Assembly (NCBI RefSeq): GCF_018455725.1
Contig: NZ_JAHCLR010000001.1
Location: 186,001-250,000 of the forward strand
Direction of reading: 5' to 3'
Length of the DNA: 64,000 nucleotides
Source of the DNA: Mycolicibacter acidiphilus
GTDB lineage: Bacteria; Actinomycetota; Actinomycetes; Mycobacteriales; Mycobacteriaceae
In this document: positions 1 through 10,399 of the stretch, in pieces
How positions within the stretch are numbered: the first letter of the stretch is position 1
Layout: each line of letters starts with the position of its first letter
Notes under the pieces: model-generated
The model's database searches: none
What the model was told of the DNA's origin: nothing
Seen by the model: the letters and a program-made list of their open reading frames with translations, nothing else
Translations under genes and position numbers: made by a program

Positions 1-263
1 GTGACCAGCGCGGCCGGCGAGATGTCCAGTCCGGTCACGTCGAAGCCCTGCTGCGCCAGGTAGACGGCGTTGTCGCCGAGACCGCAGCCGATGTCAAGCA
101 CCCGCCCGTGCACCAGCCCGAGACGGTGCCAGTCCAGCACGTTCTCCTTGGGGGCTTTGGTGTCCCACGGCGGCGTCGGCATCGGGGGAATCCCCTCGCC
201 GGGGCTCTCCCCGCGGTAGAGGGCGTCGAAGTCGAGGGGCATGCCCTCGTGTCGGTCGATCAT
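1..263 (-). CDS. Class I SAM-dependent methyltransferase, C-terminus cut off by window edge
   Basis: The reading frame starts at an ATG (263-261) and runs off the left end, giving 87 complete N-terminal residues. They contain the SAM-binding motif I of class I methyltransferases, [16 protein letters not shown], followed by the acidic end of strand 2 in [10 protein letters not shown]. The N-terminus has the form [20 protein letters not shown], which resembles small-molecule methyltransferases of the tellurite-resistance/thiopurine type. The substrate cannot be told from this fragment. It is divergent from the pyrimidine operon. M. tuberculosis, as I recall, also has a putative methyltransferase gene just before pyrR. 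The family is secure; the function is open. Confidence 0.85.
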   Translation of the reverse strand, partial: MIDRHEGMPLDFDALYRGESPGEGIPPMPTPPWDTKAPKENVLDWHRLGLVHGRVLDIGCGLGDNAVYLAQQGFDVTGLDISPAALV

Positions 264-287
264 TTCGCCCAGGCTAATCGCCGGTGT

Positions 288-293
288 TAGGCT
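288..293 (+). promoter_or_regulatory. Candidate -10 element of the pyr operon
   Basis: TAGGCT fits the mycobacterial TANNNT consensus. It would start transcription near 300, giving a leader of about 60 bases that begins just before the PyrR-type hairpin. No convincing -35 is visible. Confidence 0.45.
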
Positions 294-309
294 GCCGGAC
301 AGTTCGACA

Positions 310-344
310 TCCTTTAACGAGCCGTCCCGTGAGGCGGAGAAGGA
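310..344 (+). promoter_or_regulatory. Candidate PyrR-binding hairpin overlapping the pyrR ribosome-binding site
   Basis: Within the leader, CCG-U-CC-CGUGA-GG-CGG (322-337) can fold into the small bulged hairpin typical of PyrR binding loops. An outer stem pairs TCCTT (310-314) with AAGGA (340-344). The outer 3' arm is part of the AAGGAGG Shine-Dalgarno of pyrR. No terminator follows, so control by blocking translation is the simplest reading. M. smegmatis PyrR is reported to act on translation in this way. The fold was drawn by eye. Confidence 0.55.
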
Positions 345-360
345 GGTCCAGCGGTTTCCC

Positions 361-927
361 ATGGGCGCTGCCGGTAATTCCAGCACCGACCGAGAACTGA
401 TGTCCTCGGCGGACGTGAGTCGCACCATTTCGCGCATCGCGCACCAGATCATCGAGAAGACCGCCCTGGATGACCCAGCCGGCCCCCCAAAAGTGGTGCT
501 GCTGGGCATCCCGACCCGCGGCGTCACCCTGGCCGAGCGGCTGGCCGCCAAGATCGCGGAATTCTGCGGCGTTCAGGTGCCCTGCGGCTCCCTGGACATC
601 ACGCTGTACCGCGACGACCTGATGACCAAGCCGCCGCGGCCGCTGGAGACGACGTCGATCCCGGCCGGTGGCATCGACGACGCGCTGGTGATCCTCGTCG
701 ACGACGTGCTCTACGCCGGACGGTCGGTGCGCGCCGCGCTGGATGCGCTGCGTGACGTGGGCCGCCCGGCGATCGTGCAGCTGGCGGTGCTGGTGGACCG
801 CGGCCACCGGGAGCTGCCGGTGCGCGCCGACTACGTCGGCAAGAACGTCCCGACCGCGCGGGGGGAGAGCGTGCACGTGCTGCTCAGTGAAGACGACGAC
901 CGTGATGCGGTGGTGATCTCCCGATGA
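361..927 (+). CDS. pyrR: Bifunctional PyrR: pyr operon RNA-binding regulator / uracil phosphoribosyltransferase
   Basis: The protein has 188 residues. It senses UMP and binds the pyr mRNA leader, and family members also convert uracil and PRPP to UMP. The PRPP-binding signature [14 protein letters not shown] lies at about residues 109-122. The N-terminus MGAAG and the block [13 protein letters not shown] match the actinobacterial PyrR family. An in-frame ATG at 241 would read through the candidate promoter and hairpin, so I chose the ATG at 361. AAGGAGG at 340-346 lies about 14 bases upstream, which is a long spacing. It is the first gene of the operon, and its stop overlaps the pyrB start (ATGA). 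It probably controls its own operon through the hairpin described separately. Confidence 0.95.
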   Translation: MGAAGNSSTDRELMSSADVSRTISRIAHQIIEKTALDDPAGPPKVVLLGIPTRGVTLAERLAAKIAEFCGVQVPCGSLDITLYRDDLMTKPPRPLETTSIPAGGIDDALVILVDDVLYAGRSVRAALDALRDVGRPAIVQLAVLVDRGHRELPVRADYVGKNVPTARGESVHVLLSEDDDRDAVVISR

Positions 928-1913
928 CCACCCGGCACCTGCTGGCCGCCGGCGACCTCAGCCGCGATGAGGCCACCGCGATCCTCGACGACGCCGACCG
1001 GTTCGCCGAAGCCCTGCTCGGCCGCGAGGTCAAGAAGCTCCCCACCCTGCGCGGCCGCACCGTCATCACCATGTTCTACGAGAACTCCACCCGCACCCGG
1101 GTGTCGTTCGAGGTGGCCGGCAAATGGATGAGCGCCGACGTGATCAACGTCAGCGCCTCCGGGTCGTCGGTGAACAAGGGGGAGTCGCTGCGCGACACCG
1201 CGCTGACGCTGCGGGCCGCCGGCGCGGATGCGCTGATCATCCGCCACCCAGCCTCGGGTGCCGCGCATCTGCTCAGTGAGTGGACTGCCGAGCTCGACGG
1301 GGGCGGCCCGGCGGTGATCAACGCCGGCGACGGCACGCACGAGCACCCGACCCAGGCGCTGCTGGACGCCCTGACGCTGCGGCAGCGCCTCGGCGGCATC
1401 GAGGGCCGCCGGGTGGTGATCGTCGGCGACATCGTGCATTCCCGGGTGGCCCGCTCCAACGTGAGCCTGCTGACCACCCTGGGCGCGGAGGTGGTGCTGG
1501 TGTCGCCGCCGACCCTGCTGCCGGCCGGGGTGACCGACTGGCCGGTGACGGTGACCAGCGACTTCGACGCCGAACTGCCGGCCGCCGATGCGGTGCTGAT
1601 GCTGCGGGTGCAGGCCGAGCGGATGACCGGCGGGTTCTTCCCGTCGACCCGGGAGTACTCGGTGCGCTACGGGCTGAGTGAGAAGCGCCGGGCGATGCTG
1701 GGCGAGCACGCGGTGGTGCTGCACCCCGGCCCGATGCTGCGCGGCATGGAGATCTCCTCGGCGGTGGCGGACTCGCCGCAATCAGCGGTGCTGCAACAGG
1801 TTTCCAACGGTGTGCATGTGCGGATGGCGGTGCTGTTCCACCTGCTGGTGGGCGGCGATTCTGCGGGATCAGGGTCGGGATCAGGGTCGGGATCAGGGGA
1901 GGCAACAGCATGA
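924..1913 (+). CDS. pyrB: Aspartate carbamoyltransferase catalytic chain
   Basis: The protein has 329 residues. It joins carbamoyl phosphate and aspartate to make N-carbamoyl-aspartate, the second step of de novo pyrimidine synthesis. The carbamoyl-phosphate loop [13 protein letters not shown] is at about residues 51-63, and [14 protein letters not shown] follows in the middle of the chain. The C-terminal catalytic loop HPGPMLRG is intact. The ATG overlaps the pyrR stop by four bases, which suggests translational coupling. No regulatory chain gene (pyrI) is nearby. The last residues are an unusual serine-glycine run ([10 protein letters not shown]) encoded by a 12-base tandem repeat. It lies beyond the conserved fold and looks like a recent 3' expansion. 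Confidence 0.97.
   Translation: MTTRHLLAAGDLSRDEATAILDDADRFAEALLGREVKKLPTLRGRTVITMFYENSTRTRVSFEVAGKWMSADVINVSASGSSVNKGESLRDTALTLRAAGADALIIRHPASGAAHLLSEWTAELDGGGPAVINAGDGTHEHPTQALLDALTLRQRLGGIEGRRVVIVGDIVHSRVARSNVSLLTTLGAEVVLVSPPTLLPAGVTDWPVTVTSDFDAELPAADAVLMLRVQAERMTGGFFPSTREYSVRYGLSEKRRAMLGEHAVVLHPGPMLRGMEISSAVADSPQSAVLQQVSNGVHVRMAVLFHLLVGGDSAGSGSGSGSGSGEATA
1865..1898 (+). repeat. 12-bp tandem repeat at the 3' end of pyrB
   Basis: GGGATCAGGGTC occurs at 1865-1876 and 1877-1888, with a partial third copy at 1889-1898. It encodes a Ser-Gly tail on PyrB. Its last unit runs into GGGGAGG, the ribosome-binding site of pyrC, so copy-number changes could affect both the tail and the pyrC start region. 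Confidence 0.85.
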
Positions 1914-3202
1914 GCGTGCTGATCCGCGGGGTGCGGCTCTACGGTGAGGGCGACGCCGTCGACGTGCTGGTGGCTGACGGCCAGATCGCCGAAATCGGTG
2001 TGGGCCTTGCGGTTCCCGACGGTTCCGAGATCATCGACGCGTCCGGTCAGGTGCTGCTGCCCGGCTTCGTCGATCTGCACACCCACCTGCGCGAACCCGG
2101 CCGGGAGTACGCCGAGGACATCGAGACCGGTTCGGCGGCAGCGGCTCTCGGCGGCTACACCGCGGTGTTCGCGATGGCCAACACCAACCCGGTCGCCGAC
2201 AACCCGGTGGTCACGGAGCACGTCTGGCAGCGCGGGCAGCAGGTCGGCCTGGTCGACGTGCACCCGGTCGGGGCGGTCACCGTCGGCCTGGGCGGTGCCC
2301 AGCTCACCGAGATGGGTCTGATGGCCGCCGGTGCCGCGCAGGTGCGGATGTTCTCCGACGACGGTGTGTGCGTGGCCGATCCGCTGGTGATGCGCCGGGC
2401 GCTGGAGTACGCCACCGGGCTGGGGGTGCTGATCGCCCAGCACGCCGAGGAGCCGCGGCTGACCGTCGGCGCGGTCGCCAACGAGGGGCCGAACGCCGCG
2501 AAGCTGGGGCTGGCCGGGTGGCCGCGTTCGGCGGAGGAGTCGATCGTCGCCCGGGATGCGATCCTGGCCCGTGACGCCGGCGCCCGACTGCACATCTGCC
2601 ACGCCTCCACAGCCGGCACCGTGGAGTTGCTGAAATGGGCCAAAGCGCAGGGGATTTCGGTCACCGCCGAAGTCACCCCGCACCACCTGCTGCTCGACGA
2701 CAGTCGGCTGAGTGACTACGACGGGCGCAACCGGGTCAACCCGCCGCTGCGGGAGGCATCCGATGCCCAGGCACTGCGCCAGGCGCTGGCCGACGGCGTC
2801 ATCGACTGCGTGGCAACCGATCACGCCCCGCACGCCGAGCACGAGAAGACCTGCGAGTTCGCCACCGCCCGGCCCGGCATGCTCGGGCTGCAGACCGCGC
2901 TGTCGGTGGTGGTACAGACCATGGTGGAGCCGGGCCTGCTGACCTGGCGTGACATCGCCCGGGTGCTGAGCGAGCGCCCGGCTGAGATCGTCGGTCTGCC
3001 CGATCAGGGCCGGCCGCTGGCGGTGGGCGAGCCGGCCAACCTGACCGTGGTCGACCCGGCCGCCCGCTGGACGGTGGACGGCGAGCACCTGGCCAGCCGG
3101 TCGGCGAACACCCCGTATGAGGCGATGGAACTGCCCGCCGTCGTCACCGCAACCCTGTTGCGCGGCAAGATCACCGCCCGAGACGGGGAGACCCCGCGGT
3201 GA
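1910..3202 (+). CDS. pyrC: Dihydroorotase
   Basis: The protein has 430 residues and is a zinc amidohydrolase that cyclises carbamoyl-aspartate to dihydroorotate. The metal-binding [10 protein letters not shown] sits at about residues 53-62. Further metal and substrate residues appear in [16 protein letters not shown] and CVATDHAPH. The C-terminus has the usual small beta domain ([14 protein letters not shown]). The length fits the type I dihydroorotases of actinobacteria. The ATG overlaps the pyrB stop (ATGA), and GGGGAGG lies seven bases upstream. The reaction lies between those of PyrB and dihydroorotate dehydrogenase; the latter gene is not in this window. Confidence 0.96.
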   Translation: MSVLIRGVRLYGEGDAVDVLVADGQIAEIGVGLAVPDGSEIIDASGQVLLPGFVDLHTHLREPGREYAEDIETGSAAAALGGYTAVFAMANTNPVADNPVVTEHVWQRGQQVGLVDVHPVGAVTVGLGGAQLTEMGLMAAGAAQVRMFSDDGVCVADPLVMRRALEYATGLGVLIAQHAEEPRLTVGAVANEGPNAAKLGLAGWPRSAEESIVARDAILARDAGARLHICHASTAGTVELLKWAKAQGISVTAEVTPHHLLLDDSRLSDYDGRNRVNPPLREASDAQALRQALADGVIDCVATDHAPHAEHEKTCEFATARPGMLGLQTALSVVVQTMVEPGLLTWRDIARVLSERPAEIVGLPDQGRPLAVGEPANLTVVDPAARWTVDGEHLASRSANTPYEAMELPAVVTATLLRGKITARDGETPR

Positions 3203-3708
3203 ACACCGGAACAATGGTCGGCTCGCTGATCTTCGCCGCCGTACTGGTGGTGGTGATCGGGTTCCTGATGCGGGCGATGATGCGCGGCTGGCAGCACCGC
3301 GGCCGGTTGCAGGAGGCGCTGATCGGCACGCTGCCCCCGGTTCCCGACACGGTGAGCGCACCCACCGTCGCCGAAACCCGCGGCGTGTACATCGGCTGCA
3401 CGCTGGCCCCGAAGTGGAACGACCGGGTGGTGGTGGGCGATCTGGGCTACCGCACCAAGGCGGTGCTGACCCGCTACGCGCAGGGAATCATGGTGCAGCG
3501 CAGCGGCGGCCGGCCGATCTGGATTCCGCAGGACTCGATCATCGCGGTCCGCACCGAACGCGGCATCGTCGGCCGCGCCATCCCGACCCGAAACAATGAC
3601 GGTGTGCTGGCGATCCGCTGGCGCCTGCCGTCGGGCACCGAGATCGACACCGGCTTCCGGGCCGACGACCGTGCTGAGTACACCCGCTGGTTAGAGGAGC
3701 AACAATGA
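3199..3708 (+). CDS. Small membrane-anchored protein of the pyr operon (PH-like domain suspected)
   Basis: The protein has 169 residues. One hydrophobic segment (about residues 7-26, [20 protein letters not shown]) is followed by a soluble domain of about 130 residues rich in short beta strands. The start overlaps the pyrC stop and its own stop overlaps carA, so it is translated as part of the operon. Mycobacteria keep a membrane protein gene at this exact position (Rv1382 in M. tuberculosis, from memory), but I know of no assigned role. The topology suggests an N-terminal anchor with the domain in the cytoplasm. It might tether pyrimidine enzymes, but nothing in the sequence shows that. Confidence 0.85.
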   Translation: MNTGTMVGSLIFAAVLVVVIGFLMRAMMRGWQHRGRLQEALIGTLPPVPDTVSAPTVAETRGVYIGCTLAPKWNDRVVVGDLGYRTKAVLTRYAQGIMVQRSGGRPIWIPQDSIIAVRTERGIVGRAIPTRNNDGVLAIRWRLPSGTEIDTGFRADDRAEYTRWLEEQQ

Positions 3709-4838
3709 CCGACCCCCGTGCCGTGCTCGTCCTGGAGGACGGCCGGACCTTCACCGGTGTGCCGTTCGGTGCACTCGGGCAGACCCTCGGGGAGGCGGTG
3801 TTCTCCACCGGCATGTCCGGCTACCAGGAGACGCTCACCGACCCCAGCTACCACCGGCAGATCGTGGTCGCCACCGCGCCGCAGATCGGCAACACCGGCT
3901 GGAACGGCGAGGACGGCGAGAGTCGCGACGAGAAGATCTGGGTCGCCGGCTATGTGGTGCGCGACCCGTCGCCGCGGGCGTCGAACTGGCGGGCCACCGG
4001 AACGCTGGAAGACGAACTGGTGCGCCAGAACATCGTCGGGATCGCCGGCATCGACACCCGGACCGTGGTGCGCCATCTGCGCAGCCACGGTTCGATGAAG
4101 GCCGGGGTGTTCTCCGGTCCGGCGCTGGCCCACTCGCCGGATGCCGGTGAACTGCTCAGCCGGGTCCGCAGCCAGCCGTCGATGCTCGGCGCCGACCTCG
4201 CCGGCCAGGTCAGCACCGACACCGGTTACGTGGTGGAACCCGAAGGCGCGCACCGCTTCACGGTCGCAGCGCTGGATCTGGGGATCAAGACCAACACGCC
4301 GCGCAACTTCGCCCGGCGCGGCATCCGCAGCCACGTGCTGCCGTCGTCGGCGACGTTCGAGCAGATCGTCGACCTGAAGCCGGACGGGGTGTTCCTGTCC
4401 AACGGCCCGGGCGACCCGGCCACCGCCGACCACCTGGTGGCGGTGACCCGGGAGGTGCTGGGCGCGGGAATCCCGCTGTTCGGCATCTGCTTCGGCAATC
4501 AGATCCTCGGCCGCGCACTGGGCCTGTCCACCTACAAGATGGTCTTCGGCCACCGGGGCATCAACATCCCGGTGATCGACCACGCCACCGGGCGGGTGGC
4601 GGTCACCGCGCAGAACCACGGCTTCGCCTTGGAAGGCGAGGCCGGCCAGCGGTTCGACACCGACTTCGGGCCGGGGCTGGTCAGCCACACCTGCGCCAAC
4701 GACGGCGTCGTCGAAGGAGTGAAACTGGCTGACGGACGGGCGTTCTCGGTGCAATACCACCCTGAGGCCGCGGCCGGACCGCACGATGCGCAATACCTGT
4801 TCGACCAGTTCGTCGACCTGATGGCAGGGGAGAAGTAA
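3705..4838 (+). CDS. carA: Carbamoyl-phosphate synthase small (glutaminase) subunit
   Basis: The protein has 377 residues. It hydrolyses glutamine and passes ammonia to CarB for carbamoyl phosphate, which is used for both pyrimidines and arginine. The N-terminal domain shows [13 protein letters not shown]. The class I glutamine amidotransferase domain follows, with the catalytic cysteine in [15 protein letters not shown] at about residue 265 and the His-Glu pair in [11 protein letters not shown]. The ATG overlaps the stop of the preceding membrane protein gene. The stop codon TAA shares its last base with an ATG that opens a 31-codon frame leading to carB. Confidence 0.97.
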   Translation: MTDPRAVLVLEDGRTFTGVPFGALGQTLGEAVFSTGMSGYQETLTDPSYHRQIVVATAPQIGNTGWNGEDGESRDEKIWVAGYVVRDPSPRASNWRATGTLEDELVRQNIVGIAGIDTRTVVRHLRSHGSMKAGVFSGPALAHSPDAGELLSRVRSQPSMLGADLAGQVSTDTGYVVEPEGAHRFTVAALDLGIKTNTPRNFARRGIRSHVLPSSATFEQIVDLKPDGVFLSNGPGDPATADHLVAVTREVLGAGIPLFGICFGNQILGRALGLSTYKMVFGHRGINIPVIDHATGRVAVTAQNHGFALEGEAGQRFDTDFGPGLVSHTCANDGVVEGVKLADGRAFSVQYHPEAAAGPHDAQYLFDQFVDLMAGEK

Positions 4839-4932
4839 TGACCCCATCTCCGCCGAGCGTGCAGAAATGTCCGCTGCGACCTGGGATTTGCCGCACATTT
4901 GTGCACGCTCGCGCAAGTAGAGGAGAGAGCTA

Positions 4933-4933
<1 letters not shown>
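4838..4933 (+). other. 31-codon frame bridging carA and carB, possible coupling ORF
   Basis: An ATG overlaps the carA stop (TAATG), and the frame runs 31 codons to a TAG that overlaps the carB start (TAGTG). The frame passes through an inverted repeat. The peptide ([10 protein letters not shown]...) resembles nothing I know. Its value may be to keep ribosomes moving from carA to carB across the insert. The overlap at both ends may also be chance. Confidence 0.35.
4854..4911. repeat. Interrupted palindrome between carA and carB, likely dispersed mycobacterial element
   Basis: A 17-base left arm (4854-4870, core GAGCGTGCAGAAATGT) is the inverse of the right arm (4895-4911, core ACATTTGTGCACGCTC) with one mismatch. 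The two are separated by 24 bases. GAGCGTGCA/TGCACGCTC palindromes of this style are scattered between genes in several mycobacteria, as I recall. In RNA it would form a stable hairpin before the carB ribosome-binding site at 4921-4927. Confidence 0.7.
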
Positions 4934-8273
<3,340 letters not shown>

Positions 8274-8274
<1 letters not shown>

Positions 8275-9098
8275 TGCCGGCCGGGTTCGGGAGTCGCTTG
8301 GCCGACGCGATCGCGGCCCGCGGTCCGCTGTGCCTGGGCATCGACCCGCACCCGGAGTTGCTGACCGCGTGGGACCTGCCGGTGACCGTGGACGGGCTGG
8401 CTGCGTTCAGCGACGCCTGTGTCACCGCGTTCGCCGGGTTCGCGATCGTCAAACCGCAGGTGGCGTTCTTCGAGGCGTACGGCTCGGCCGGCTTCGCGGT
8501 GCTGGAACGCACCATCGCCGCCCTGCGGGCCGCCGGGGTGCTGGTGCTCGCCGACGCCAAACGCGGCGACATCGGTTCGACGATGGCCGCCTACGCCGCC
8601 GCCTGGGCGGGGGAGTCACCGCTGGCCGCCGACGCGGTGACTGCCTCGCCGTACCTGGGCTTCGGTTCGCTGCAGCCGCTGCTGGACGTCGCGGCCGAAA
8701 ACGGTCGGGGGGTGTTCGTGCTGGCCGCCACCTCCAACCCGGAGGGCGCGAGCGTGCAGCGCGCCGCCACCGCGGACGGCCGCACCGTCGCGCAGTCGAT
8801 CGTCGACGCCGCGGCCGAGGTCAACCGGGCCGCCGCGCCGCAGCCCGGCTCGGTGGGCGTCGTCGTGGGCGCCACCTTGGCGCAGGTGCCCGACCTCCGT
8901 GCCCTGGGCGGGCCGGTGCTGGTGCCAGGGGTCGGTGCGCAGGGTGGTCGGCCCGACGCGCTGGCCGGACTGGGTGGCGCCGCACCCGGGCAGTTGCTGC
9001 CGGCGGTGTCGCGGGAGGTGCTGCGGGCGGGCCCGGACGTCGTGGCGCTGCGCGCGGCCGCGGAACGGCTGCGGGAGGCGGTCGCCTACCTGGCCTGA
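8274..9098 (+). CDS. pyrF: Orotidine 5'-phosphate decarboxylase (type 2)
   Basis: The protein has 274 residues and converts OMP to UMP, the last step of the pathway. The catalytic motif [13 protein letters not shown] (Asp-Lys-Asp) is intact at about residues 95-107. The family-2 layout with [11 protein letters not shown] near the N-terminus and [10 protein letters not shown] places it with the actinobacterial long form. The GTG start overlaps the carB stop. It is the last gene of the operon, and the next gene converges on it with only three bases between stop codons. Any terminator must therefore lie inside the opposing gene; none was recognised. Confidence 0.96.
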
Positions 9099-9101
9099 GC
9101 C

Positions 9102-9353
9102 TCAGCGCTGGCCGTAGCCGGGCGGGATCGCCTCGGGGTGCTCCTTCAGGTACTTCTTGAGCTGGCGCTTGTCGTGGTGATCGAGCTTCACACCGGGCGG
9201 CAGCTGCGGGTCGGGGTTGTCGTGGCTCGGCGACAGCGGTGCCGGCGATGGCACCTGGGCCGCGGCGATGCCGACCCCGAATGCGCCGGTCAGGGCGATC
9301 CCGGCGGCTACGGCAGCGACGGCGGCCGCGGTGAGCGGGCGGGTGAAGGTCAT
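9102..9353 (-). CDS. Small secreted protein, unknown function
   Basis: The protein has 83 residues. The N-terminus MTFTRPLTAAAVAAVAAGIALTG and a following AAAQ-VP site look like a Sec signal peptide cleaved near residue 34. The mature part is proline-rich, then charged (DHHDKRQLKKYLKEHP) and ends GYGQR. I recognise no domain. The ATG at 9353 is preceded by GGAG ten bases upstream. A TAGGGT -10 lies at 9404-9409. It converges on pyrF. Small exported proteins of this form are common and mostly uncharacterised in mycobacteria. Confidence 0.75.
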   Translation of the reverse strand: MTFTRPLTAAAVAAVAAGIALTGAFGVGIAAAQVPSPAPLSPSHDNPDPQLPPGVKLDHHDKRQLKKYLKEHPEAIPPGYGQR

Positions 9354-9403
9354 GGCGTCAACTCCGTTTCCCCGTCGCTCTGCGGACGGCAGCACGTCCC
9401 CCG

Positions 9404-9409
9404 ACCCTA
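9404..9409 (-). promoter_or_regulatory. Candidate -10 element for the small secreted protein
   Basis: On the minus strand TAGGGT matches TANNNT. It would give a leader of about 45 bases before the ATG at 9353. Confidence 0.4.
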
Positions 9410-9474
9410 CGCGCATTCCGCACCGGGGGCCGGGGCGGCAACGGCGCCCGCGCCGGGTGCGGTGACCCCGAGGA

Positions 9475-9498
9475 GGGGCGGGCACGTGGACCCGCCCC
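9475..9498 (-). terminator. GC-rich hairpin after the repeat-protein gene
   Basis: GGGGCGGG (9475-9482) pairs perfectly with CCCGCCCC (9491-9498) around an eight-base loop. It lies 17 bases beyond the stop of the 17-residue-repeat gene read leftwards. It has no U tract, which is usual for mycobacterial hairpins proposed as terminators. Confidence 0.45.
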
Positions 9499-9514
9499 AC
9501 CCCGGGGTGTGCCG

Positions 9515-9874
9515 TCAGAAACCGAACTGGCCGCCGGTGCTGCTGCTGTCGTTCACGCCGCCGTTGAACGGACCGAGGTTGGCGTCGGTGCCGTTGTGTT
9601 CCTGGAAGCCCCCGTTGAACGGCCCGAGGTTGGCACTGCCGCCGTCGCCGTCGTGAAAACCCCCGTTGAACGGTCCCAGGTTGGCGTCGGTGCCGGTGTG
9701 CTCTTGGAAGCCCCCGTTGAACGGGCCGAGGTTGGCACTGTCGCTGCTGCTGCTGTTCACGCTGCCGTCGACACCGCCTGGATCGGCGCCCGCTACTCCG
9801 GCGCCCAGGCCGAACGCGCTGAGCGCAATGCCGATGGACGCGGCGAGCGTCCGATTGTGCAGTTTGCGAGACAT
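9515..9874 (-). CDS. Secreted protein made of four 17-residue ANLGPFNGG repeats
   Basis: The protein has 119 residues. A signal peptide (RTLAASIGIALSAFGLGAG..AGA-DP, cleavage near residue 30) is followed by a short Ser/Asp/Asn linker. Four tandem 17-residue repeats then begin ANLGPFNGG, with variable tails (FQEHTGTD, FHDGDGGS, FQEHNGTD, VNDSSSTG). The end is GGQFGF. There are no cysteines in the mature part. The repeats are exactly 51 bases apart, so the array has expanded in units without frame loss. I do not recognise the family. A surface or wall-associated spacer or binding role is possible but not shown. The ATG has AAGAAGGA upstream. The start and reading frame are well supported by the signal peptide and the in-frame repeats. 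Confidence 0.8.
   Translation of the reverse strand: MSRKLHNRTLAASIGIALSAFGLGAGVAGADPGGVDGSVNSSSSDSANLGPFNGGFQEHTGTDANLGPFNGGFHDGDGGSANLGPFNGGFQEHNGTDANLGPFNGGVNDSSSTGGQFGF
9533..9736 (-). repeat. Four 51-bp in-frame tandem repeats
   Basis: The units are 9686-9736, 9635-9685, 9584-9634 and 9533-9583. Each begins with codons for ANLGPFNGG, and that part is nearly identical between copies. Units 1 and 3 share the FQEH tail. Confidence 0.9.
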
Positions 9875-10399
9875 CGGGTCCTTCTTTCGTTACTGAACAG
9901 GTACAACCCAATGGGAAACGTGCATGTGCACAAACGCGCCCCCGTGTTGATACCCCCCGGGCGGACTATCCCCCCAAGCCGCGAATATATCCAGGCAACC
10001 GGAGATCGACAACCTTTACTTGCTGAGGGAATTCAATTCCGATGTCTATCGACCGCCGCAGGTCTGACGGGCGACATCCGAGCTGGTCACGCTGTCGTTC
10101 CTGTACTGGACACGGACCCGTAGCGGCCCCGTAACCGACAGTTCACGTGCGTCGTCACCGATGGAATCGAATTCTGATAACCGTGTTCGATCAGGGTGTG
10201 CTCATCACCGAATCCGGCGGGCAAATTCAAAGGGAACAAACAATGCCGGTGGGATGGGTGGGGGTCGGACCGGTGATACCGGCGCCCCGATGGTCCCGGC
10301 GCGCGCCCCGGTCCGGCCTGACCGCCGCTGTGACCGGTCCGCCGATGCCGCCGATGGCTCGCTTGATAACCCGGACAAACGCGGGGTGCGCGGATCAAG
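9875..10399. other. Intergenic region of about 525 bases, divergent promoters expected
   Basis: The region separates the leftward repeat-protein gene from the rightward trehalase gene. The short frames inside it have shadow-like composition and no convincing start signals. A more AT-rich stretch at about 10160-10235 holds GGAAT, 17 bases, then GTT, loosely like an extracytoplasmic sigma factor promoter. I see no clear sigma-A promoter, no RNA gene and no repeat here. Confidence 0.5.

Noticed and set aside
241-360. N-terminal extension of PyrR from ATG 241
   Set aside because: It would cover the promoter and hairpin, and the conserved protein begins at MGAAG.
1667-3361. Long antisense frame over pyrC
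   Set aside because: Shadow of pyrC codon usage; no start signal or family features.
10087-10398. 103-codon minus-strand frame in the trehalase upstream gap
   Set aside because: The composition (Arg, His, Pro, Gly) is that of a shadow frame, and there is no ribosome-binding site or homology.
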